From an uncultured Gloeocapsa sp. (lineage in GTDB: Bacteria; Cyanobacteriota; Cyanobacteriia; Cyanobacteriales; Gloeocapsaceae), in the NCBI GenBank assembly GCA_937930495.1, contig CALGKL010000047.1:1-11492 (forward strand): a stretch of 11,492 nucleotides of DNA, read 5' to 3'. The notes beneath the pieces were generated by a model that saw only the letters and a list, made by a program, of their open reading frames with translations, ran no database searches and had not been told where the DNA came from. Position numbers and translations under genes: made by a program. Of this stretch, positions 1-9,536 are shown piece after piece; the stretch's first letter is position 1; each line of letters begins with the position of its first letter.

Positions 1-50
1 TAGATGATATCTTACTTGATAAAAAAATAGTTTAGTATTAGAGGGAAGCT

Positions 51-1058
51 ATGACCACTCAGTCAGATCGCGTGGTAATTATTGGTGTCGCCGGGGATTC
101 CGGATGTGGTAAGTCAACTTTTTTGCGTCGCTTAACCGATCTCTTCGGTCAAGAATTTATGACTGTAATTTGTCTTGATGACTACCATAGTTTAGATCGC
201 AAAGGGAGAAAAGAAGCAGGTGTAACCGCCCTTGATCCTAGAGCTAATAACTTTGATTTAATGTACGAACAAATCAAAGCCCTCAAAGAAGGAAAAGCGA
301 TAGACAAGCCAATTTATAATCACGAAACAGGGATGATCGATCCACCCGAACGAATCGAACCTAATAAAGTAGTCGTGATTGAGGGTCTCCATCCTTTCTA
401 TGACGAAAGAGTGCGCAATCTAGTAGATTTTGGGGTCTATCTCGATATCAGCGAAGAGGTGAAAATTAACTGGAAAATCCAGCGGGATATGGCCGAAAGA
501 GGTCATACCTATGAAGATGTGATCGCCTCGATTAACGCAAGAAAACCGGATTTTGACGCCTATATTGACCCTCAAAAACAATACGCTGATGTGGTGATTC
601 AAATTCTCCCCACTAGATTAATTGAAGACAAAGATAGCAAAATCTTGCGAGTACGTCTGATCCAAAAAGAAGGTATCAATGGCTTTGAACCCGTTTATCT
701 GTTCGATGAGGGCTCAACCATTGAGTGGAGACCCTGTGGTCGCAAACTTACCTGTACCTACCCTGGTCTGAAAATGTACTATGGACCTGATAACTACTAT
801 GGTAAAGAAGTGTCTGTCTTAGAATTAGATGGTCAATTCGATAATCTCGAAGAAATGATTTATGTCGAAAGTCACCTCAGTAAGACGGGAACTAAATACT
901 ATGGTGAGATGACTGAATTACTACTGAAACACAAAGATTATCCCGGATCTAACAATGGTTCTGGTTTATTCCAGGTGTTAGTAGGCTTGAAAATGCGTGA
1001 AATGTATGAGTTGTTGACTTCAGGTCAAACCAAAGTTACCGCCGATAGCGCCGTTTAA
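51..1058 (+). CDS. prk: Phosphoribulokinase (Calvin cycle)
   Basis: Makes ribulose 1,5-bisphosphate from ribulose 5-phosphate and ATP, the step that regenerates the Rubisco substrate in the cytoplasm. The 335-residue product has the usual cyanobacterial length. A P-loop (GDSGCGKST) spans residues 15-23, followed by the DDYH motif at 43-46. Both cysteine pairs of the oxygenic-phototroph enzyme are present: Cys19/Cys41 around the P-loop and Cys229/Cys235 near the C-terminal half. From family knowledge, oxidation of these pairs switches the enzyme off in the dark through thioredoxin and the CP12-GAPDH complex; that is inferred here, not seen. The ATG is preceded by a purine-rich GAGGGA ribosome site at 41-46. 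No terminator with a T tract separates it from the next small gene, so limited read-through is possible. Only 50 bp of upstream sequence is visible and no clear promoter can be assigned. Identification is essentially certain. Confidence 0.98.
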   Translation: MTTQSDRVVIIGVAGDSGCGKSTFLRRLTDLFGQEFMTVICLDDYHSLDRKGRKEAGVTALDPRANNFDLMYEQIKALKEGKAIDKPIYNHETGMIDPPERIEPNKVVVIEGLHPFYDERVRNLVDFGVYLDISEEVKINWKIQRDMAERGHTYEDVIASINARKPDFDAYIDPQKQYADVVIQILPTRLIEDKDSKILRVRLIQKEGINGFEPVYLFDEGSTIEWRPCGRKLTCTYPGLKMYYGPDNYYGKEVSVLELDGQFDNLEEMIYVESHLSKTGTKYYGEMTELLLKHKDYPGSNNGSGLFQVLVGLKMREMYELLTSGQTKVTADSAV

Positions 1059-1069
1059 CTAGAAGAATA

Positions 1070-1086
1070 GGGCAGCTGTGCTGCCC
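1070..1086 (+). terminator. Short perfect hairpin after prk
   Basis: GGGCAGC and GCTGCCC form a perfect 7-bp GC-rich stem with a TGT loop, 11 bp after the prk stop and 20 bp before the next start. No T tract follows, so it is not a classic intrinsic terminator. It could attenuate transcription or protect the prk mRNA 3' end while letting some transcription through to the small membrane protein and tgt. Confidence 0.4.
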
Positions 1087-1105
1087 AAAGTAAGCAAGAA
1101 AAACT

Positions 1106-3467
<2,362 letters not shown>

Positions 3468-3557
3468 AATCAACAAGCAAGTTTTTAAACCACCTATTGT
3501 ATCCGATTTGGGCTCTCACAGAAATAATTAACAAATCAAGTTAAAATCAGCATGGAA

Positions 3558-3563
3558 AAGGAG
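3558..3563 (+). promoter_or_regulatory. Strong Shine-Dalgarno site before TolC gene
   Basis: AAGGAG lies 17 bp before the TolC-family start at 3581, which is long, and only 3 bp before an out-of-frame ATG at 3567. That ATG opens a frame of 11 codons ending at TAA 3600-3602, inside the TolC gene. The site may serve TolC directly with an awkward spacer, or drive a short leader peptide whose translation overlaps and couples to TolC. An in-frame TAA immediately before ATG 3581 rules out a more upstream TolC start. Confidence 0.4.
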
Positions 3564-3580
3564 TACATGAACGGAAATAA

Positions 3581-5014
3581 ATGTTTAAATTTGGTAATTT
3601 AATTTCTTTAGGTGTGGTGACCGTTTTCTTATCTGGTGGTTATAGTCTAGCCCAAACCGTCCCCGAATCAACTAAACCTGAAACTACAATTCTACCTAGT
3701 CCTAACCCCTTGTTATTTCCTACAGACTCTTTTGAAGTCAATGTCGAGGAAGTTACCCCCATAACTTTAGAAGAAGCTTTAGAGATAGGACTACGTAATA
3801 ACAAAGCTTTACAAACAGCCAGACAAGAATTAGAGCGAAGTCAAGCTGAATTGAGAGCAGCTAGCTCAGCTTTTTTCCCAACTATTGATTTTACTTCTCA
3901 AATAGATTATACACGTAGCGCATCGGCTAAACTCAGTGACGAAAGATTTCCCGAAAACCAAATTGATATAGACACTGGCAATGTCACAGGGACGATTGAA
4001 TTAAGCTATGATATCTACGACGGTGGTAACCGTGGAGCTAGCGTTCGCCGCGAAAGAAGCAGACTAAACTCAAGTCAATTAAACGTAGAAACCGTCAAAG
4101 AAGAGACCCGTTTTAACATTATCCAAGACTATTATGACTTGCAAAATGCTGACGCCCAAGTATCTATCGCTCAAGCTGCGGTAGAAGACGCTAGTCAAAG
4201 TTTACGAGACGCTCAATTACGAGAGCAAGCGGGATTAGGGACTCGTTTTGACGTACTCCAAGCCGAAGTAGACGTAGCTAACGCTAGCCAAGCTTTAACT
4301 AGAGCGATCGCTCAGCAACGCATCGCTAGACGCAAACTCGCCCAAACCCTGAGTATCTCCCAAACCGCCGAATTATCAGCAGCTGATGAAATCCAACAGG
4401 TAGGAGAATGGGGATATACCCTAGAAGAAAGTATTGTCAAAGCCTTTAAAAACCGCGCTGAATTAGAGCGTTTATTACTAGAAAGAGACATCGCTACCGC
4501 TGATAGACAAATTGCTCTCTCGGAGATTTACCCTACTATCAGTTTCTTTACCAACTATAATTTTCTTGATGATCAATTAGGGGATGGGATCAATGTCAAA
4601 GACGGTTACGCTGTCGGCACAAGGGTGCGCTGGCGTCTTTTTGACGGTGGGAGAGCCATAGCCCGCGCTAGAGCCGCTGATCGCAATGTCGAAATAGCTG
4701 AGACTAGATTTGCCCAACAACGGGATGAAATCCGCTTTCAAGTCGAAAAAGCCTATTATGATTTAATCTCCAACAAAGACAATATCGCTACAGCCCAAAC
4801 CGCTGTAGTCACAGCAGAAGAGCGCCTCAGACTAGCTCGTCTCCGTTTCCAAGCTGGTGTCGGTACTCAAACAGAAGTTATCGACGCCCAACGAGACTTA
4901 ACCGAAGCTCGTGGTAATCTCTTGCAAGCGGTGATTGGTTATAACAAGTCTTTCAATAGTTTAGAAAGAGCTGTAAGTAACCTTCCCGATAGTTTACTTT
5001 TTGAGGTTCCCTAG
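3581..5014 (+). CDS. TolC-family outer membrane efflux/secretion protein
   Basis: Outer-membrane channel protein that, in trimers, connects inner-membrane transporters and periplasmic adaptors to the outside. The 477-residue product starts with a signal peptide (hydrophobic core about residues 7-19, likely cut near SLA-Q at 22-25). A proline-rich linker follows to about 58. Two homologous OEP repeats then follow: the first begins ITLEEALEIGLRNN (61-74), the second near YTLEESIVKAFKNR (279-292). Each holds a matching beta-strand signature, YDIYDGGNRGA at 143-153 and WRLFDGGRAIA at 351-361, and long Gln/Ala/Arg-rich coiled-coil helices. Each closes with a related helix, AGLGTRFDVLQAEVD and AGVGTQTEVIDAQRD. 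No adaptor (HlyD) or transporter gene is adjacent, so the exported substrate is unknown; stand-alone placement is common for TolC proteins that serve several pumps. The start is fixed by the in-frame stop just upstream. A 10-bp hairpin follows the gene. Confidence 0.94.
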   Translation: MFKFGNLISLGVVTVFLSGGYSLAQTVPESTKPETTILPSPNPLLFPTDSFEVNVEEVTPITLEEALEIGLRNNKALQTARQELERSQAELRAASSAFFPTIDFTSQIDYTRSASAKLSDERFPENQIDIDTGNVTGTIELSYDIYDGGNRGASVRRERSRLNSSQLNVETVKEETRFNIIQDYYDLQNADAQVSIAQAAVEDASQSLRDAQLREQAGLGTRFDVLQAEVDVANASQALTRAIAQQRIARRKLAQTLSISQTAELSAADEIQQVGEWGYTLEESIVKAFKNRAELERLLLERDIATADRQIALSEIYPTISFFTNYNFLDDQLGDGINVKDGYAVGTRVRWRLFDGGRAIARARAADRNVEIAETRFAQQRDEIRFQVEKAYYDLISNKDNIATAQTAVVTAEERLRLARLRFQAGVGTQTEVIDAQRDLTEARGNLLQAVIGYNKSFNSLERAVSNLPDSLLFEVP

Positions 5015-5039
5015 ATTATTCTTTTAGTCTCCAACTTAA

Positions 5040-5065
5040 TTGACATCCTCACCCCAGGATGTCAA
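5040..5065 (+). terminator. 10-bp perfect hairpin after TolC gene
   Basis: TTGACATCCT and AGGATGTCAA pair perfectly around a CACCCC loop, 25 bp after the TolC stop. No long T tract follows (CAATAATAG), so it is a likely but not classic terminator. The left arm resembles the TTGACATCCTC start often seen at IS200/IS605-type ends, from memory, but no transposase or TnpB sequence is nearby, so a terminator is the simpler reading. Confidence 0.5.
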
Positions 5066-5308
5066 CAATAATAGCGGTTGTGGACCAATCTCTGGTAGTC
5101 ATTATTGGACCTTGAACCAGACTATTTATATTACTAACCTCGGGCTTAAAAACTACAAGCAGATTACTTAGCGGGAGCTTATCTAGCTCTGCAAGAGATA
5201 CTATACCTTGTACTCCCGAACCAAGATTTCAAGCTTAAGATCTGGTCAAGGGTTTAATAGTTGTCAGTTATGAGATATAATGACTCTGATTTAAAAACTC
5301 AATTTAAT
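5066..5308. other. Intergenic gap without a recognisable gene
   Basis: Together with 5015-5065 this is the roughly 290 bp between the TolC gene and the preferred start of the FrhB-family gene. A 35-codon stretch at 5150-5257 (+) is open but has no ATG, GTG or TTG start and matches nothing I know. Its end overlaps the region just before the possible alternative starts at 5261 and 5270. The promoter of the FrhB-family gene should lie here, but I see no convincing -35/-10 pair. Confidence 0.4.
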
Positions 5309-6502
5309 ATGACTTCAATCGCACCTCATCACAAAGCCAAAGCCTTAAAATCGGGGAGTCGTCGTCCTGCTAAAGAACTATGTAGTGAATGTGGATTGTG
5401 TGATACTTATTATATCCACTACGTTAAAGAAGCTTGCGCCTTTCTTAATCAACAAATAGCCGAATTAGAAGCAGAATTTCACGGGTTAAGTCGTAATCTT
5501 GAAGACGAAAACCAATTGTACTTTGGAGTACATCAAAAGATGTTAGCAGCGCGAAAAAAACAACCCATAGAGGGTGCGCAATGGACGGGAATTGTGAGTG
5601 CGATCGCCTGTGAAATGCTAACCCAAGGTAAAGTAGAAGGGGTAGTCTGTGTGCAAAATACCCCTGAAGATCGTTTTCAACCGCAGCCTATTTTAGCCAC
5701 AACCACCGCCGAAATTCTCGCCGCTAGGGTTAATAAACCCACTTTATCTCCTAATCTCTCCATTCTCGAACAAATCGAACGATCGGGAATGAGAAGGATT
5801 CTAGCTATTGGGGTTGGTTGTCAAATTCAGGCTCTACGGGCAGTAGAAAAACAGTTAGGATTAGAGAAACTCTACGTCTTGGGGACTCCTTGTGTAGATA
5901 ACGTCACCAGAGAAGGGTTACAAAAGTTTTTGGAGACTACCAGTAAATCTCCCGAGACGGTAGTTCATTACGAGTTTATGCAGGATTTTCAAGTCCACTT
6001 TAAACACATTGATGGCTCTATCGAAAAAGTTCCCTTTTTTGGCTTAAAAACCAATCAATTAAAAGACGTTTTTGCTCCTTCCTGTATGACTTGTTTTGAT
6101 TATGTCAACTCTCTAGCCGATTTAGTGGTGGGTTATATGGGAGCTCCTTTTGGGTGGCAATGGTTGGTGGTGCGTAACGATACGGGTCAAGAAATGCTAG
6201 ATTTAGTCTGGTCACAGCTAGATACTCAACCCGTCTCCTCTAGTGGTAATAGACATCAAGCCGTCCAACAGAGTATTCCTGCTTATGATCAAGGTGTCAC
6301 TCTCCCGATGTGGGCGGCGAAATTAATGGGGGTAGTGATTGAAAAAATCGGTCCTAAAGGTTTAGAATACGCTCGTTTTTCCATAGATTCTCACTTTACC
6401 CGTAATTATCTCTACGTTAAGCGCAATTACCCCGAGAAACTAGCCCAACACGTACCCCCATACGCCCAGAAGATTGTTAGTCAGTATCGGTTACCAGAAT
6501 AA
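5309..6502 (+). CDS. bciB: FrhB-family ferredoxin-dependent 8-vinyl reductase (BciB-like)
   Basis: Member of the F420-hydrogenase beta-subunit (FrhB) family, very like the cyanobacterial Slr1923-type protein that reduces the 8-vinyl group of divinyl (proto)chlorophyllide during chlorophyll synthesis, using ferredoxin and flavin. From ATG 5309 it is 397 residues, the usual length. Cysteines for iron-sulfur clusters appear as CSECGLC (25, 28, 31) with Cys43, and Cys259/Cys262 in PSCMTCFDY; Cys171 and Cys195 are also in conserved-looking motifs (GVGCQIQ, GTPCVDN). Other strong matches are GAQWTGIVSAIA (89-100), FAPSC (255-259) and YARFSIDSHFTRNYLYVKRN (354-373). TTG 5261 and ATG 5270 would add 16 or 13 residues not seen in relatives I recall; no start has a good ribosome site. 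The sister enzyme 7-hydroxymethyl chlorophyll a reductase has the same fold, so the substrate is inferred from cyanobacterial relatives. Gene symbol is moderately sure. Confidence 0.9.
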   Translation: MTSIAPHHKAKALKSGSRRPAKELCSECGLCDTYYIHYVKEACAFLNQQIAELEAEFHGLSRNLEDENQLYFGVHQKMLAARKKQPIEGAQWTGIVSAIACEMLTQGKVEGVVCVQNTPEDRFQPQPILATTTAEILAARVNKPTLSPNLSILEQIERSGMRRILAIGVGCQIQALRAVEKQLGLEKLYVLGTPCVDNVTREGLQKFLETTSKSPETVVHYEFMQDFQVHFKHIDGSIEKVPFFGLKTNQLKDVFAPSCMTCFDYVNSLADLVVGYMGAPFGWQWLVVRNDTGQEMLDLVWSQLDTQPVSSSGNRHQAVQQSIPAYDQGVTLPMWAAKLMGVVIEKIGPKGLEYARFSIDSHFTRNYLYVKRNYPEKLAQHVPPYAQKIVSQYRLPE

Positions 6503-6520
6503 CCGCCTGATTAAGGCGGT
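6502..6520. terminator. Hairpin between convergent bciB-like gene and ilvB
   Basis: ACCGCCT pairs with AGGCGGT (7 bp, GATTA loop) in the 25-bp gap between two converging genes. It begins at the last base of the upstream stop codon. Being a perfect inverted repeat, it can fold in either transcript and probably serves as a bidirectional terminator, although T tracts are short on both sides. Confidence 0.55.
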
Positions 6521-6527
6521 AAAGTTA

Positions 6528-8387
6528 TTAAAGTTTAGAGCCGCATTCTGAACAGAATTTATGCTCCTGGGAGTTATGAGAGCCACAAACGCCACAAACT
6601 AAGGTAGTCTGACCTCTAGGAATTTCAGGAACAGGAAGACCAATCATTTGAGCGTTGCTCTTACCCGGAGCCACCATGGGGTAACAATTTTCGTTTTTGG
6701 TAACTTGAGCATCAACTAAAACAGGACCATCATGGGCGAGCATTTCCGCGATCGCCTCGGTTAGTTGTAAGCGATCGCGAATCACCATCCCTTTGATGCC
6801 GTAGGCTTTAGCCAGGAGTTCGAAATCGGGCATACCTAGTTCCATGTTTGAAGAAGAGTAACGCTCACCATAAAATGTTTCTTGCCATTGACGTACCATC
6901 CCTTGCCAACCGTTATTGATAATGACGGTTTTGACCTGAATGTTATATTGAGCTAAAGTTGCCAACTCTTGCAGATTCATCTGAAAGCTAGCATCCCCAC
7001 TGATACAGATAACCTGTTCATGAGGTAGAGCCACCTTAGCTCCCATAGCTGCTGGTAAACCATAACCCATTGTGCCTAAACCCGCACTAGAAATCCACCG
7101 ACGTGGCCCATTATTGAGAAATTGAGCCGCCCACATTTGGTGCTGTCCTACGTCAGTTGTATAGTATGCATTAGGAGCTTGACGACCTAATTCGACGATT
7201 ACTTCTTGGGGAGAGATGCTATCGGGGTATTTAGGTACAACCAGAGGATATTGTTCACGCCATCTCGCGATTTGTTTGAGCCAAGCTTGGGTTTTCTCGT
7301 TATTAGCGGGTAAACCTAATTCTCGGGCTCTTTCTAGGAGTTGTTCCAGTACGTAGCGCACATCTCCCACGATGGGTACTTCCGGTGTCCGATTTTTGCC
7401 TACTTCGGCTGGATCTATATCAATATGAATGACTTTAGCACGACAGGCAAACTCATCCAATTTACCAGTAACACGGTCATCAAATCTTGCGCCTACAGCG
7501 ATTAACAAATCACAATCAGTAACCGCAAAATTAGCATAAGCGGTCCCGTGCATTCCCAACATCCCTACCGAGAGGCGATGGTTTTCGTCAAAAGCACCAA
7601 TACCCATCAAAGTGGTGGTTACCGGTATTTGGAATAGTTCAGCTAGCTGTTGAATTTGGGCGTGAGCATTAGCGCTAATCGCTCCCCCACCGACGTATAA
7701 TAAGGGGCGACTAGAAGCGTTAATATATTCTAGAGCGGCGTTGATTTGACGAATATTACCTTTAACCGTGGGGCGATAACCTGGTAGTTTAATCGAACCT
7801 GGGTTAACTGGTATATATTCACATTCCTCTGTGCCTACGTCTTTGGGTATATCCACCAGAACAGGACCAGGACGACCGGTCTTAGCGATATGAAAAGCTT
7901 CGGCTATAATTCTTGCCATATCCTTGGCTCTTCTAACCACATAGGAATGTTTAACAATAGGTAGAGTAATGCCGAATATATCCGTTTCTTGGAAAGCATC
8001 TGTCCCAATGGCGTGTCTAGGAACTTGTCCGGTGATGACTACCATAGGTATGGAATCTAAATGAGCCGTAGCAATACCCGTCACCAGATTAGTTGCACCG
8101 GGACCAGAGGTAGCAAAACATACCCCTACTTCCCCTGTAGCTCTTGCGTAGCCATCTGCTGCGTGTGCTGCACCCTGTTCATGTCTGACCAGAATATGTT
8201 TAACGTCTCCCCTAGCTTCGGCGCGGTATAATTCGTCATAGATAGGTAGAATAGCGCCGCCTGGATAACCAAAAATATGTTTGACTCCATGACGCTTCAG
8301 ACTATCCATCAACGCAAAAGCACCTGTTCTCATCACAGGTAGCACATCTGAAGATATGTTCTGTTCAGGTATTCTGGTGGAAACCAT
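6528..8387 (-). CDS. ilvB: Acetolactate synthase large subunit with zinc-ribbon-like tail
   Basis: Condenses pyruvate with pyruvate or 2-oxobutyrate, the first shared step of valine, leucine and isoleucine synthesis, using thiamine diphosphate, Mg2+ and FAD in the cytoplasm. Domains in order: ThDP-pyrimidine domain with catalytic Glu70 in [15 protein letters not shown]; central domain with [11 protein letters not shown] (299-309); ThDP-binding domain with [12 protein letters not shown] (464-475) and [12 protein letters not shown] (491-502). Trp501 matches the herbicide-gate tryptophan of the plant enzyme. At 619 residues it is longer than the common core because of the C-terminal tail after about residue 590, which carries Cys598, Cys601, Cys612 and Cys615 in a C-x2-C-x10-C-x2-C zinc-ribbon pattern ending FCSECGSKL. 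Such tails may occur in other cyanobacterial homologues; its role is unknown. The regulatory subunit gene is not in the window. The ATG is preceded by GGAAG about 10 bp upstream. It lies downstream of ndk on the same strand, separated by 186 bp with a hairpin. Confidence 0.97.
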   Translation of the reverse strand: MVSTRIPEQNISSDVLPVMRTGAFALMDSLKRHGVKHIFGYPGGAILPIYDELYRAEARGDVKHILVRHEQGAAHAADGYARATGEVGVCFATSGPGATNLVTGIATAHLDSIPMVVITGQVPRHAIGTDAFQETDIFGITLPIVKHSYVVRRAKDMARIIAEAFHIAKTGRPGPVLVDIPKDVGTEECEYIPVNPGSIKLPGYRPTVKGNIRQINAALEYINASSRPLLYVGGGAISANAHAQIQQLAELFQIPVTTTLMGIGAFDENHRLSVGMLGMHGTAYANFAVTDCDLLIAVGARFDDRVTGKLDEFACRAKVIHIDIDPAEVGKNRTPEVPIVGDVRYVLEQLLERARELGLPANNEKTQAWLKQIARWREQYPLVVPKYPDSISPQEVIVELGRQAPNAYYTTDVGQHQMWAAQFLNNGPRRWISSAGLGTMGYGLPAAMGAKVALPHEQVICISGDASFQMNLQELATLAQYNIQVKTVIINNGWQGMVRQWQETFYGERYSSSNMELGMPDFELLAKAYGIKGMVIRDRLQLTEAIAEMLAHDGPVLVDAQVTKNENCYPMVAPGKSNAQMIGLPVPEIPRGQTTLVCGVCGSHNSQEHKFCSECGSKL

Positions 8388-8481
8388 TCTCTTGATCTTC
8401 CTTCATTTTTCTTAGTTATTATCTATCTTGACATAGTCTCTGTTTAAGCGCTATAGGTTTATCTTGACTTAAAAATTACCG

Positions 8482-8515
8482 AAAAAACCTCCCTTTTAAA
8501 CAAGAGAAGTTTTTC
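8482..8515 (-). terminator. Hairpin in the ndk-ilvB gap
   Basis: On the - strand AAAAACTTCTC can pair with GGGAGGTTTTT as 11 bp including two G-U pairs, with a 10-base loop. A further T and, a few bases on, ATTTTT follow. On the + strand the same arms give C-A mismatches, so the hairpin is specific to RNA read from ndk toward ilvB. It sits about 60 bp after the ndk stop and about 95 bp before ilvB. It is most likely the ndk terminator; a role as an ilvB leader attenuator cannot be excluded, but I see no leader peptide rich in Val, Leu or Ile. Confidence 0.45.
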
Positions 8516-8573
8516 AAATTTGAGACTAAATAAAAAAGTTAAATAAGATTAGGGTCAAGAGCTTAACCCCTGA

Positions 8574-9023
8574 CTACTCGTATAACCAGGGTTGAATAGT
8601 AGGAGTCCAAGAAACTAATTCTGTCTGGGCAAACCAGAGAGCAATTTCTCCCTGAGCGGTCTCAGGAGCATCAGAACCGTGGATGAGATTACGACCGACA
8701 TTAACCCCATAGTCACCTCTAATTGTACCAGGTTCAGCGTTAAGAGGGTTAGTAGCACCAATGATTTTACGCGCCGAAGCGATCACTCCCGAACCTTCCC
8801 AAACCATAGCCACAACAGGACCAGAAGTAATAAAATCTACTAGACTCTGGAAAAAGGGTCTTTCCTTGTGAACATCGTAATGTTTTTCGGCTAATTCTCG
8901 GGAAGGTTGCAGCATTTTTAACCCCACTAGGGTAAAACCCTTATTTTCTAAACGTCTAATTACTTCACCGACGAGATTGCGTTGGACACCGTCGGGTTTA
9001 ATCATGATAAATGTACGTTCCAC
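8574..9023 (-). CDS. ndk: Nucleoside diphosphate kinase
   Basis: Transfers the terminal phosphate from ATP to other (deoxy)nucleoside diphosphates through a phosphohistidine, balancing NTP pools. The 149-residue length is typical. It shows the N-terminal [19 protein letters not shown], the nucleotide-site [12 protein letters not shown] (101-112) and the catalytic His115 in [10 protein letters not shown]. The start is a GTG at 9021-9023; the first ATG in frame would cut off six conserved residues. It is divergent from rbfA across 114 bp, where both promoters must lie, although no clear -35/-10 pair stands out. Downstream lies a likely terminator and then ilvB. Confidence 0.98.
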   Translation of the reverse strand: MERTFIMIKPDGVQRNLVGEVIRRLENKGFTLVGLKMLQPSRELAEKHYDVHKERPFFQSLVDFITSGPVVAMVWEGSGVIASARKIIGATNPLNAEPGTIRGDYGVNVGRNLIHGSDAPETAQGEIALWFAQTELVSWTPTIQPWLYE

Positions 9024-9028
9024 TGGTT

Positions 9029-9034
9029 CTCCTT
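9029..9034 (-). promoter_or_regulatory. Shine-Dalgarno site supporting the ndk GTG start
   Basis: On the - strand AAGGAG lies 5 bases before the GTG codon at 9023, ideal spacing. It decides for this GTG over the later in-frame ATG. Confidence 0.75.
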
Positions 9035-9137
9035 TTTGAAAGTTTTTTAGCCACCAAAGAAGATTAACTCATGATTTGGGTCATCTTGGCAAGATATAGT
9101 GATACCATAAAAAAGAGCTTCACTGGAGACAAAAATT

Positions 9138-9536
9138 ATGGCTACTGATAGACGTGTAGCTCGGGTTTCTTCCCAAATTCAACGCGAGGTGAGTCTGTTA
9201 CTCCTGAGTGAGATTAAAGACGATCGCGTGGGTGCGGGAATGGTCAGTATCACCGATGTGGAGGTATCTAATGACCTCCAACACGCGAGGATATTTGTAA
9301 GTATCTATGGTACACCCGAAGCCAAAAGCGAAACAATGGATGGTTTAAAGGCTTGTACTCCTTTTGTGAGACAACAGCTGGCACAAAGAATGCGACTACG
9401 TAGAGTACCAGAAATAGTCTTCCTCCAAGATACCTCGATCGAAAGAGGAGATCGAATGTTGAATCTGTTAAATCAAATCAGTCAACAACGTCAACAAAAA
9501 GATGAGACCGAAGTCAATACTTCCTCCTTGGAGTGA
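9138..9536 (+). CDS. rbfA: Ribosome-binding factor A
   Basis: Small KH-fold protein that binds the immature 30S subunit and helps 16S rRNA 5'-end maturation, notably in the cold. The 132-residue product shows the family pattern: N-terminal helix [18 protein letters not shown], then the strand segment [20 protein letters not shown] (37-56), then the C-terminal KH part with [19 protein letters not shown]. The last 20 or so residues are a Gln/Glu-rich polar tail. The ATG has a GGAG site at 9125-9128, 9 bp upstream. The final 35 bp overlap the start of the GH3 gene in another frame, which suggests co-transcription and translational coupling. Confidence 0.96.
   Translation: MATDRRVARVSSQIQREVSLLLLSEIKDDRVGAGMVSITDVEVSNDLQHARIFVSIYGTPEAKSETMDGLKACTPFVRQQLAQRMRLRRVPEIVFLQDTSIERGDRMLNLLNQISQQRQQKDETEVNTSSLE

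Noticed and set aside
16..41. TTGATA and TATTAG as a prk promoter
   Set aside because: The spacer is only 14 bp and the upstream region is cut off by the window edge.
420..602. 60-codon open frame on the - strand inside prk
   Set aside because: It lies wholly within the certain prk gene and its product resembles no protein I know; it is a shadow frame.
8428..8457. TTGACA and TATAGG with an 18-bp spacer on the + strand
   Set aside because: It would fire rightward, antisense to ndk, with no gene to serve. The -10 match is weak, and such pairs occur by chance in AT-rich gaps.
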